Below, piece after piece: positions 1 to 12,600 of a DNA stretch of 64,000 nt. The notes beneath the pieces are model-generated. The model was not told where the DNA came from. It worked only from the letters and a program-made list of their open reading frames with translations, and ran no database searches. The translations under genes were made by a program, and so were the position numbers. Source of the DNA: Anisus vortex (Eukaryota > Mollusca > Gastropoda > Planorbidae); NCBI GenBank assembly GCA_949126835.1, contig OX421500.1:16374181-16438180 (forward strand). Direction: 5' to 3'. Within the stretch, counting starts at the first letter, position 1, and the number at the start of each line of letters is the position of its first letter.

Positions 1-488
1 TAAACCTAAGCCTTAAATCTAATTAGCCTTATAATTTATAATAGTCACTATAGTAGTGACTCCAGTGATAATAGCCTAAAGGCCTAAGCACCCTAGACTC
101 CAAGGATATACAAAAATTTTCCAGATTCGATTAGCAAAAGAATAAAACAATTATGGTTGTTACAATTTTGTAACAGTTTACTCTCAAGCTGCTAGGTTTT
201 AAAGTAATCGTCCATTTAGCTAAAAATAATAAGCAAAAAAAGCAAATAAATAATAATAATTTCATTTTAAAAGCAGAAGTTCTAAGAGATAATTTTAAAT
301 AGAACTACAAACAAGATTGATAATGTATGGTTGTTGACATTTGTGCCTCAAGTCCGTTGCCCATGTGCAAAAAAAGATAAAATTGACTCCATTGCTGGAA
401 TATAAAAATGAAAACATTTATAAGGTCTTAAAATGTCATTGGTGTTCATAAAGTCTATAGGCCTAACTATATATATATTTTTTTCCAG

Positions 489-638
489 AGACCTGTGCTT
501 TCCCACATTTTATTCATGTGAGAATATTGATGCAAATGTAGTTGATAATGAAATTTGTGTACCAGATCCTGCTCTTTGTTCCAATCAGACTTGCAATGTA
601 TTTAAGACCAAACTGCATATCACTGTTTTTGACACATG
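489..638 (+). CDS. E1: N-terminal region, first exon visible
   Basis: The acceptor is a T-rich tract ending CCAG at 485-488 and the donor is GT at 639. It enters with one base of a codon and exits with two. It encodes a Cys-containing segment (DLCFPTFYSC, then CVPDPALCSNQTC). An ATG at 433 is open into this exon but sits in apparent intron, so it is not taken as the start. Confidence 0.75.
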
Positions 639-3600
639 GTAATTCTGTTTAAGCATTTTGTTGTATATTACAGTTATTGAAAAAGAGCTTTTCAGTAGAC
701 CTATCTGTACAGAACATTTTATTTTCATAAACAAAACTTCAAAAGCATGTGGCATTAACTTATAGGCCTATAGTAGTTGGCCTAAGGCATTGACTAAAAT
801 AATAAAATGCGGTTGACAAAACCCACTTACCGTAAGTTATTAGTATAAGTATTTTTAACTTTACATTTTTAGAAATAGTCCTATAACCTGACAATAATCC
901 TGCATCTAAATCTTGACCCAATGTTGGGTCATTTATTTACCAGGGACTATGTGGAGCCTGTCATCAACATGTCCATTAGCCAGCATAGCAGAAGCTCAGT
1001 GGATGCTTTATTGGGGTTGTTGTTTGATTTATCTGACCTCATGAGCTCATCTGTGGTTTCGGTAATTTATATATTATTTCATTTGTTTTCAAAAATCTTT
1101 TTTTTTTCTTTTAAGATTATTTGCTGTTGTGGACATTATTTAATTGTAACAATAGTGACAGATGAATTAACTTATGTGTTTCTAACAATAAATTTTTTAA
1201 ATTTTTTTTTTTATTGTTCAGCTTGAATTAAATCCAAGATTTGAATTGCCCTTTAATCCTAAAATCACTGTTGTTGGTAAGCTAAAACAAAAGCAAAACA
1301 AAAAAAATGGTTCATTATTTTAGTTTGTCATATTACTTAATAAAACATTGAGCTGTGAAATTTGTTTTGATATATAAGTTTTTATTAACTTTTCCTGTTG
1401 TATTTGACAGATATACAAGCCAAACAATTATTTGTTAGCCTAAAGCTAAAGCCACCTCAGCTTAATCAAGGCCAGCTTATCAATTCTGCTGTTCACCAAT
1501 TAGTAAGTAAAGTCTAAATAAAGTAGCTTAACAAAGAAAGTCCACATAGGTTTAAATATTAGCAGATTGTCTTAGGGGATCTTGACAAAATAGGATGCAT
1601 TTATCTTCATATCTTATATTTATTTTTGATATATACAGAAGATTATTGTATTATACACCGATCCCTGGATTGTGTATGGACATGCATTTTGAATGGAATT
1701 TCAAATAATGTTAAATTGTTGTTTTTCCTGGTTTGTTTAGGCAATTAACCCATTTCATGCCCAGATACCTTTTAAAAAAAATAGATACTTTCTATGTGTT
1801 TGTCTTTGGAATTAGAAAATCTATTTTTGGCCTCGTGTCTTTCTTTAAATTTTGTAATAGATTATTTTGTTCGTGTTACACCTATCTCTTGTAATGATTC
1901 ACTTGTAATGTACTGTCAAGCTCTTTTCTGGATTTGATATCAACCTTTAAAACCAAGGTTTTGATATAGTCTTTTATTAAAGTGTGTTTTATTTTTGTTG
2001 ATGGTACCCAGACATATTTCAGTAGAAGTCTTATAAATATTAGATAGCATTTTAGTTGTATGCTCTGGTTTCGTCCTTAAAATCTTCTTTTTTTGAAGCC
2101 TTAGGCTTTATTTCATTTTTTAATTACTGCATCAACATATGGATTCCATGATAAATAAATATGTATTATTACTCCTAAAAGTACTTTGTGTTTTTAGTTT
2201 GAGCTAAATGTTTTCCTTGAATAAAATTTGGTATTTATTTTTTTATTCATTTAAAAGAATGATTTTTTATTATACCCTTTTAAGCAATGCTTGTGATTTC
2301 AGTGTATCTGTCCTGACATGATTACACTTTTAATACTATGCATTTTGTTTTAGATTTCAGACAAGTTACATTCTACAGTGCCAGAGTTTTTGATGCTAGA
2401 AATATTGGATTATGGGTAATAAAAATAAATCAGAGTTACAATACTTTTGTTAAAACTAACTTAGGATTTTTTGTTTATTTATTTGAATAGTAGATGCATT
2501 AAAATAAAAAGCCTACATGTGCATACATTACTGTAATCTGTAATAAGAAATAGTTTGCAACCATTCCTTAAATTAAATCATCTTACCGGTTTCAACATTT
2601 TCAACCATTATAGTTATCAACCTGATTATAGTTTTAAATGTCTAAATTAAATACAACAATACAAAAATATCTCTTTGTAGAATTAATTAATTAATTTCAG
2701 TAATAGTTTTTTTTTTTTTTACAGTTTTACTAACTAGTTCCATAAAAAGTTTGTTAGTTTTATAATTTTTTAATATTAAGTGCTACGTAGTTGATGGATT
2801 ATATTGATGTCTAAATTGGCTCATTAACCTTTTACAGTAACTGTTCTGTGCTGGATGCACCTGCATTGTGTGTAAGCCTTAGAATTTGGCTGAAACAGAA
2901 TGTATCAGATGCCCTTCTACTTCAAATGGCAGACAATTTAATTCAATCTCATGAAAAAGTTATTGGCAATACAGGAAACTTCCTTCTTCTTGGATCAATC
3001 TCATTATACAGAAGTCATGAGGACTTACAGGCAGGACTCAATTATGGTAGGTTGGTTTCTAAAATTTCACAAAACCTACTGATGTATTGGTCCTAATGAT
3101 TTGGGGATAAATATAAATTCTATTTGTACATGAAATGAATGAATGAATATTTATATAGCGCATCTATCCATGCTATAATAGCATGCTCAGTGTGCTGTTT
3201 TGACATGATTACACAATTAGATAATAACTAATTAAACAGATAAGTCTTTAAGTTCTTTTTAAATGACTTGGATTCAGTATGCTTTAGTAAAAGAGGCAAA
3301 TTGTTCCATAATGGAGCATTTTACTGTAACTAACTGTGTGCGTAGTATTATATAACAAGGAAAATACTTCCAAAAAAAAAAAGGATATTCGATGAATGTC
3401 TGAAGCGATATTCTGTTAAACGCTAGTGTACCTAACTTTTTCATGTGCCTCTGTTGTCTGCATAGGTTCTTGTTCACAATAATAATTACAATAACTCAAG
3501 CCACTTGATGAATGTTTGAAAGAAGAATTTAATCATTGAACTTATAAATAGTATCAACAACTCCACTGATCACTATGCTTAAATAAAACAACAGAGAAAA

Positions 3601-6600
3601 TCAGAATGCGCTAATACACTTATATAGATTTTAATGCAGAATGTACAAGAAATGGATTTTTCCTAAGCTTTCCTAATTGAAAAGAAAATGTTCACTAGAA
3701 AGTTGAAGAAACAAGAAAGCATAATTTTATTAAGACATTATAAATAGCTAGCCCTAGAACTAATGTAAGGTAAACACTAATTTAACCTTTTAAAAAAGGT
3801 ATAATAATAATATTTATATTATTTTTACTTGCAAGTAATTTTACTTTTCTTCTATTAAAGTCATAAATTGGTGTGACGTTTTAAACAGACTCAGTTTGGC
3901 TCCATTTTTCTGTGAATTTGGTGATACTTGTGTTAGTGTTAACGAAAGTGGTCATTTCAACTGTGAAAATCTAAGTAAGTAGGCCTACTTTATCCATTTG
4001 TAAGTCCTTTTGTACATCATTTTGTAACATCATTTATAACATTAAATGATGTTACAATTGTGCTGGTCACACAATTATCATAAAGGCCTAAACTATATAA
4101 TTGAGAGTTTTTATATAAAATATTAAAAAAATTATCATAAAGGCCTAAGCTATATAATTGAGAGTTTTTATATAAAATATTTAAAAAAGTTAATATATTC
4201 TGTTTGCTTATAACTTACTTTTATTGCTTTTCAGACAGTAGTAGCAGCCTGCAGTATCCTAGTATGTCACCATCAGCAGATATTTCTGATTATAGCTTGC
4301 CACCATCAGCAGATATTTCTGATTATAGCTTGCCACCATCAGCAGACATTTCTGATTATAGCTTGCCACCATCAGCAGACATTTCTGATTATAGCTTGCC
4401 ACCATCAGCAGACATTTCTGATTATAGCTTGCCACCATCAGCAGACATTTCTGATTATAGCTTGCCACCATCAGCAGACATTTCTGATTATAGCTTGCCA
4501 CCATCAGCAGACATTTCTGATTATAGCTTGCCACCATCAGCAGACATTTATTATTATAGCTTGCAACCATCAGCAGACATTTCTGATTATAGCTTGCAAC
4601 CATCAGCAGACATTTCTGATTATAGCTTGCCACCATCAGCAGACATTTCTGATTATAGCTTGCAACTATCAGCAGACATTTCTGATTATAGCTTGCCACC
4701 ATCAGCAGACATTTCTGATTATAGCTTGCCACCATCAGCAGACATTTCTGATTATAGCTTGCCACCATCAGCAGACATTTCTGATTATAGCTTGCCACCA
4801 TCAGCAGACATTTCTGATTATAGCTTGCCACCATCAGCAGACATTTCTGATTATAGCTTGCCACCATCTTCATATTTCTCTGAAAGTCCTCTGCAGCCTC
4901 CACCAAGCATGTCTCAGTCCACTGACCTTTACAGCGCCCCACCATCACTGTACTCAGAGTTACCTAATCAGATGTCTTCGATGCCACCGCCAAGCATGGA
5001 TTCACAGATGGAGGTCAGTAGTCAATCACCACCATACAGTAGCATGTCTCCATCTCCAAGTGAATTCCTGCTTCCATCATCAAGTATTCCACCACCAGAG
5101 AGTGATTTGTCATACTTTCCACTATCACAAAGTATGTCACCAACTCATTTCATTGCCAGCAGTCAAGAGTTTTCTGGTAGCATGGAGCCCCCTTCAGTGA
5201 TGTCAAGCAGTTATGAAATTCCACCCTCTAGTGGGCCAAGCTCTATAGATGCCTCTAGTGTAAATGAAATGCCACCCTCTGGCTCATCATTGATGTCAAG
5301 TCAGGAGCCATCATCGAGCTTGCCACCACCATCAGTAATGTCAAGCAGCTACCAAACGCCACCATCTAGTACTGTTTCACCTTCAAGTGTCATGCTGGTA
5401 TCATCAAGTAATGTCCTCATGTCATCCAGTGACACCGATATGTCATCCAGTAACACCCTGATGCCCTCGTCAAGTTTACTGGCAGCAAGTAGTAGCCAGC
5501 CATTCTCGGGTAGTACATTGTCAACATCCTCTGCCATATCAGCATCCACCCCAGCCAGCACATCAAGCAACCTGTACTCTTCAAGCATGACAGGGTCAAC
5601 ATCTTCCACACCAACATCTGCAGCCATCAGCTCATCAAGCAGCCTGTACTCATCCATCCCTGCTGCAGCCAACACAACCATTTCCAGCACTCCATCATCA
5701 ACAACGCCCTCAGCCACTGTATCCATTCAAACCACCACCATGAAACCAACAACTAGTAAGACCACAACAGGTAACATTAACTACATACACATTAGTGAAA
5801 AGTATAATGAATGGAATGAAATAGAACTCAGAACTACGTTGATATTGAGTCAGGGGTCAATCTTAGAATTGTTTTTTTTTATTTTAACATTAATTCTTAA
5901 CTATTTGAAAGTTATTTATGAAAAGCAATTTTTTTCAAGACCTTTTTTTTTTACAAAACTTTCTTTTTTAAACACCTTGTGGAAACATTCTAAGGAAAAA
6001 ACTATTTTAAGCGTTTTGAAAACCCTATTTAGAACACTTTATATAAAAAACTCCTTTTAACCTACCATTAGCAACACTAATGTCAAATTTGAAACTACTG
6101 CTCTTAGGCTTTTTTATTCTCACCTCATTGTCATTTATATCCAAAAACTCAACCATAAACCCTAGATATGCAAGCCATGTAAACCACTGCTAGAAAACTC
6201 ACCTCATTGTCAACAGTCTTATACTTCTGCCATGACATTTTGTTCATATATTTTTGAAATATAAGATATTAACATACATAATATATTTACTTAGATATTT
6301 AAAGTTGCCATGAACAATATATGTTTTTTTTTCTCTTCTAATTTAGTTTCATCTAAAAAGCAAAGAGGTAAAGAAGTATTATTTATTTTAGTGTTTTTTT
6401 CAACCCCTTGTATTAATCAACACTATTAAGTCAAAGTTTGAAGCTAAAAAAACGTATTGACTTTTCAAAATTAGCATATTAAGCCAAATGCACATTTATG
6501 TTGAAATATAAAAAAAATCGCCCTCATATGTCAGCAATAGTAAAAACTACTTTTTTTTTCAGCCCTCTACCCGTATGGTATAAGTGCAAACGATGCTCAA

Positions 6601-9600
6601 GTGCAAACATCAGGAGGATCAAACTTCTACTATTGGTATGATGCAATCAGTAAACCAATCTATTTCTCTACTGGTGTGCCCTTTGGTTCAGACCTGTTGA
6701 AAGTGGCTCATGTAAGTGCTCTAGCATAGTTTGAAAAGTTATTTATTCAAACTAATGTGATTTTGAGGAATTTTAGATTGGTATATTTAAATTGTATTTA
6801 TATTTTCTATAATTTTAAATTGGATGAATTATAAAATTGAAATGTTCTAGTTATATTTTACTGTTTACATAAAACCTTTATTTTTGCATTTCAAAGAAAA
6901 ATAATTTAACTTTTTTTTTTCACAAATATATTGTAAATTATTGCACATGTTGGTTCATGGGACAATAGTTATGCAGTGTTCATAAATATCTATGGCCAGG
7001 ACATACAAGGGGATTGTGTGACCAGCACTATGTTTTTAAGCCTTTTGATTTTCCCTAACTAATGTCAGGTATCCATCAAAACTCAGAGGCATCTTACTGA
7101 TCATAAGGAAAAACCTGGTTTAAGGTCACTTTGGCTGAAAGATATAGAAATAAAATGTTTTAATTCACAGATTAGAATTAGACCTTTAAATGTTGTATTT
7201 CTTAGATTGCAGTAGGAAAAATGAAATGTTAAAATGTTCAGTTTCATATATTAGAACAAAGCAATCAAAATATATCAATAAGTTACATAAAAAAATAGAA
7301 TGATATACTTAGTATATTTTGCAGATTACCAAAAAGAAATGAAAATGTTATACTTCGCCAATTAGATAGGCTTATAAAATGTAAATGAAAATATTTTTCA
7401 GGTCCTCCCCAATGGTTTAATTACTTTTGGCAAAAGAAAGCTAGTTTGGAATTCAGATTTGAGGAGTTTGAACACAGAGGCAGATGTTTACGTTCTTGCA
7501 CCCTTTTGGTCTTACACCAATCCACACTCTAATGGGAGTGTCTTTTACCAATTGTATGAAAAGTCATCTAATGGAGCTGCAGCTGTTTTAACTAGAGCAT
7601 CAACAGAGGTTGGTCTAGTGCCACAATTGTATACTATTTTCTTTAAGGGTAGGGGAGCCAGTAGAGAGCTCTTTTTTTTATTTGTGCACGCATCATGACC
7701 AATTTTAGTATATAGATAGTATAAGCAGGTCCGAGTAAGCATACCTTAACCCTTTACTGGGCAGACGTTTTTTCCATTTTTTAGCTCTGTGCGGGCAAGA
7801 TTTTTTAGGATTTTTTGACGCCCGTATTTATTTGTTTGAGAAGCTATTTTATCCATTGTTACTTCTTCAAACAATTGATTGAAAGTAGCTTAACTGAGAC
7901 TGATTAGCCACAGGCCAATTGGGGCCAGTTTGTTCCCTAAATTCTTCTATTTTTATTTAATTTGTTACATTTTCCACCCATGGGGGGGTATCCCGAAGGT
8001 CCCTCCCGTCTACTTCAAGATCAGACTCACAACTTTTGATATATCTTTTTTCACTGTCGGAAAAATCGAAAGTAGGCTATCATCGATGTCACTATCAAAC
8101 TTAACTTCACCCGATTAAAAAATTCCCCAAACTTAAATGCCCATTAAACTAAACCAGAAGAATGCCTAACTAAGACACGACGGCTCCATCACACCACTTC
8201 GCGAAAAAAAATGTTTAAAATATGAAAAAACAAACTTACAACACTGAAAAATTTACTAGAGATACTTCAGACATTATATTAACCGGAAATAAACAAACTT
8301 AATGCTCCCGAGATCTCGGACTAAACGAGAAAGCAGCCTGAACTATATAAATTGTCACGGACGTTTTCGGGCGTTTTGCCCGTATCGGCAACGGACGTTT
8401 TCGGCCGCAATGCCCGGTAAAGGGTTAAAAAAATAATTTCTGATGGTTGTGATGGGAATATCGGCCATTTTGGATTTTTTAATTAACGATTTGCCACGCA
8501 ATAAAAAATGTATCAACTTGATTATTTATCAAGATAATGTATTGCAATTTGGCGGAATTATTTATAAGCTATATCTTTATAAAATTTGTGGATGAAATTT
8601 AGTTAAATTGATAAATACAATTTATATGAATTTTTTAGTAGGACATAGGAAAAAAAAAATTTAATTGCAATTTTTTAAAATTAAAATTTAATTTAAGGAA
8701 AACTATATCTCATATCAATAATTCATCCTGTAACTATGATTATTAACATGTAACAAATGTATGTAAAAAAGTTCATAAAGATTGGTTCATAAATATATAA
8801 GGAAGTTAATACAAAAAGAAGAAGAAAAAGTAGTATTTTGAGAAAAACCGGAAAAACTGATAATTTTTTGGAAAAAAATAATTTGTGAGTAAAATTGAAA
8901 AATGCAATTTTTTCATCTATTTCTTAATGGTTTGTTGTAAGATTTTTCCCCCACAAAGACAAGATGTTAACCTTTAATTTGATGTATATTAATATATAAT
9001 TAAACTCATTTTCTATATTACTGTAGTGTAAATATGTTTAAAAAAATAATTAAAAAATTCTGATGTATACATACCTATTACAAAGGCAATTTTTACATTT
9101 AAATAATGTTACAAAAATTTCCAAACTATCTGTCTTAGATCCAGGAATAGTTAAAGTATACAACTTAGGCAAAAATTTAAATATTGAATTTTCTGGCATT
9201 TAGATCAATTTCACTGCCGTCCCTACCCTTAATAATATATTAAAATAGTTATTTAAAGCAATATTTAGAAATACTTTAAACCAATAGTAAAGGAGATAAT
9301 AAACGAGTAAATTTGGTCAATGCAAACTAGTTGCTAGAAACTGTTAAGTGTGCAGATAAAAAAAAAAACATTTTTGGGGTAAGATGTGGGCATTATGAAA
9401 ATATAATAGATGTGCTTTTAGAATTGATTATAAATATGTGCCAATTTTGACCCCCGCATAGGTGGCCTGGGTGCCATTTACTCTTGTTATGCCCCTGATT
9501 GATAGGATAATCAACTTATAATAACCAAAAATATACAAACAAATGTGACTTAATTGAAAGCATACTTACAATTAGAAAGGCTTATTTATATATAAATGCA

Positions 9601-12600
9601 ATTATAAGATAAAAAACACAAACAAATGGGTACTTTTGAGTTTTGAAAATGAATACAAATGTCAGAATCCGGCAAAAAACACTTTGTATTATAATTGTCA
9701 AAAAACATTTATTTTGTTCTTTTTAGTATATAAACTCTTAATTCTTTATAAAAAAATTATTTTGTGGAACCAAAACAAAAAAAGAGTTCAATATTTACTG
9801 AAGGCTGAACTTGGGTCTGTATCAAACCAAACCTGAACTTAGGGTCTTATTGAATATAAACATTAGTTGTTACTAAATCGAACCTGAACTTAGGGTCTTC
9901 TTAAACTAAAACATTAGTTGCCACTAAACTGAACCCAAACTTCTCAAAAGTAAGTTTACTTTCCATCTCTAAATTGCCAGGTATCACCCTAACCAAAACA
10001 ATACTTTTCAAGTAAGATTGAAAGGAAAATATGCAACAAGTACATTTGGGTTGATGTTTTAAGAACTATAGTTGTCAGATATAACTTTGGGTTAACATTC
10101 AATCACAGTTTCATCATGACGTATTTTTTTTTAATCTCCAGGTTAAAGAACAGTTTGGTCTATCTAGCTATAATGCCATAAGTGCCCTGGTGGTGACTTG
10201 GGAAAAGGTGGAGCCTGCATCTTGGTACACATGGCTGTGTGATTATTATGATTACTATAAACAGTATGATTGGTGGCAGTTATACTATCAATCTCTGTAT
10301 GAGAAGTACTGTTTAATTCAGGTATTGTAACCTTTTCTTTACTTGACAGTAAACAGTAACCAAACACTCTCCCAAATAATACAGTTAATTTTGTTTTACT
10401 TTTTCATCTTTATTGTTTGACATAAGATTAATTGGCAAGAAAAAACAAAATATAATAGGTTAACATAAATACATTTTAAGCCAAAGATTTATTTTAAAAA
10501 ATCTGTTCATGTATTTGCTGCAATAAGTTTTCTGTCAAAAAAAGAACCAAAATGTAAATTTTTTTTAACTCGGTCAATAATGGAAACATGACATGTCAAC
10601 TAAATATGATGCTGCAATGTGCACATGAATAGCGATATATCTTTTCTTACATCTCTCCTGGTTGGCCTTTGAAATCTATTTTCGCTTCTTGGAAAATGTG
10701 GGGATTTTTACTTATCTTATACATTACAGACGCTCTTTCTATACAGAAAATTATTGCGTCCCACGCTCATCTGTGGTCCGAGTCTAGTCTTGCATCTTTA
10801 TTAATGTTTTAAATGATGTTAAGTTACTGGTTTTCCTGGTTTGTTCAGGCAACCCATTCCATGCCCTTAAGCCTCCATATTAAAGTAACAGACAAAATAC
10901 AAACGTAGGTATATATATATTAAACTACATTTTTAATCCATTTTCCCTCTTAATTAGGTTTAAGATTCCTCCCAAGGATGTCCTACTGAAAAACTACATT
11001 ACTAGAAGGATTTGTATAATGTATTGGGCATTGTTTCCATAGTAGAGTACCCTTCGGACTAAAGTGATCATAGGGCTGGTGAAACAGCGTTCACCAGTTT
11101 CTGTGGCCACGGCTTACTAGGGGATGTTTGGCCAGCACAATTCCGCTTTTAGCCGCCTTAACTTTACCCCAACTAATGTCAGGTACCCATCAGAGCTGGG
11201 TAGACTCGGGACACCCTCAAGTCTTGGGAAAAATCCCGGCGCCACCAGGATTCGAACCCAGGACCCTCGGATCGCCAGTCAAACGCGGTGCCGCTCGACT
11301 ACTGTGCCCCTATTGTTTCCATAAATCGTATAAAATCTTAAAACTCTCGAACTCAATCAGACCTAATATCCAAGTATTATACAAATCACAAATGGGAAAA
11401 TATGAAGTGCAAAAAGCATAGCTCTCCACAACAGACAAGGAAAAAATTAGCTTTCCCCAACTGGTACCTTTAAGGGCTGCATTTCAGAATATTGAAGTTA
11501 AGGCCCACTGAACCACTTTAATGTTGTTGTTCTGAACACAAACCCCATGGTTTATAAAAAGTAATTGCTCTATGTTTGGTATCTTTTCAGAAAAGGGAGA
11601 GCAACACCTTTCAGGCAGTGTATGTGACAGATGGTATGACAAGTTATGTCATAGTTACATACCAAGATGGAGCAATGGGGTGGAATTTTGAAGACAGCAG
11701 ATATATCTCAGTGGGTTTTGTACACCCAGATGACTACAGGGATTATGGAGTGACCTACTCAGACCTAACAACTAAAATGGATTCCATAGTCTGGAACACA
11801 GGTAGTGTCTAGAACAATGTTTTACATAGAATGAACACATAGAAATCTACATAATTAGTAAAAGAACATGAATCCTAATCCTAGATTGTTTTTTAAAATT
11901 ATTTTTCAATATAAAGGCTTTAGCTTTAAAACTATTAAATGATATTTAAAAAAATATAAAATGAAGATTTTTTTTTCTGGAAAATGACTTATGGCTCATT
12001 GAACAGTTGAAAATCATTGCCAGATATGCAACATGTTTCAGGGGTATTTGATAGTAAGGATATTGCATCTTTCCAAGGAATTGATGAACCATTGAAAATC
12101 ATTGCCAGATATATGACATGTTTCAGGGGTATTTGATAGTTAGGATATTGCATCTTACAAAGGAATAATTTGTTTTATAAACTATAATTAAATATATGAA
12201 ATGTATACAAAAAGAAACAATGTTTCTAATTTGTTAATATCTACAATTATTTATAGTGTTTAGTGTTTGATCCCCCTACTGCCTTCTATAACAAACAGGG
12301 CGATATGGTACATGGATAGAGAAAGTTGGTGAGGCCAAAAACCCAGACAGTCAATGTTATGACTTCTACCTCAGAAACAAATATCTCTTGACTGACGCCC
12401 GGCATCAAGAACAAGTGAAAGCTCTCTTTGACTGCCCTTGTACTCTTGGCTCAATGGGGGCTCAATGGTGGTACTACTCTTGGACCGAGGTAGAAGAAGA
12501 CAAGCCAAGATATTCCTACATTATATGCTATGCAATAAGTCCTATGGCCAAGACGAGGCTGGAAAGGTTTCAGGGAAATCCATTGAATAAAGTAAGTCCT

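Noticed and set aside
433..642. ATG at 433 as the start of the mucin-like gene
   Set aside because: The stretch 433-488 looks like intron with a polypyrimidine tract and CCAG acceptor; the open frame there is short and coincidental.
4259..4948. 229-residue minus-strand open frame
   Set aside because: It is the reverse of the coding 33-bp repeat; regular spacing keeps it open. The plus frame continues the spliced gene.
11124..11421. Two overlapping 66-97 residue frames
   Set aside because: They lie on the antisense of a SINE with target duplications.
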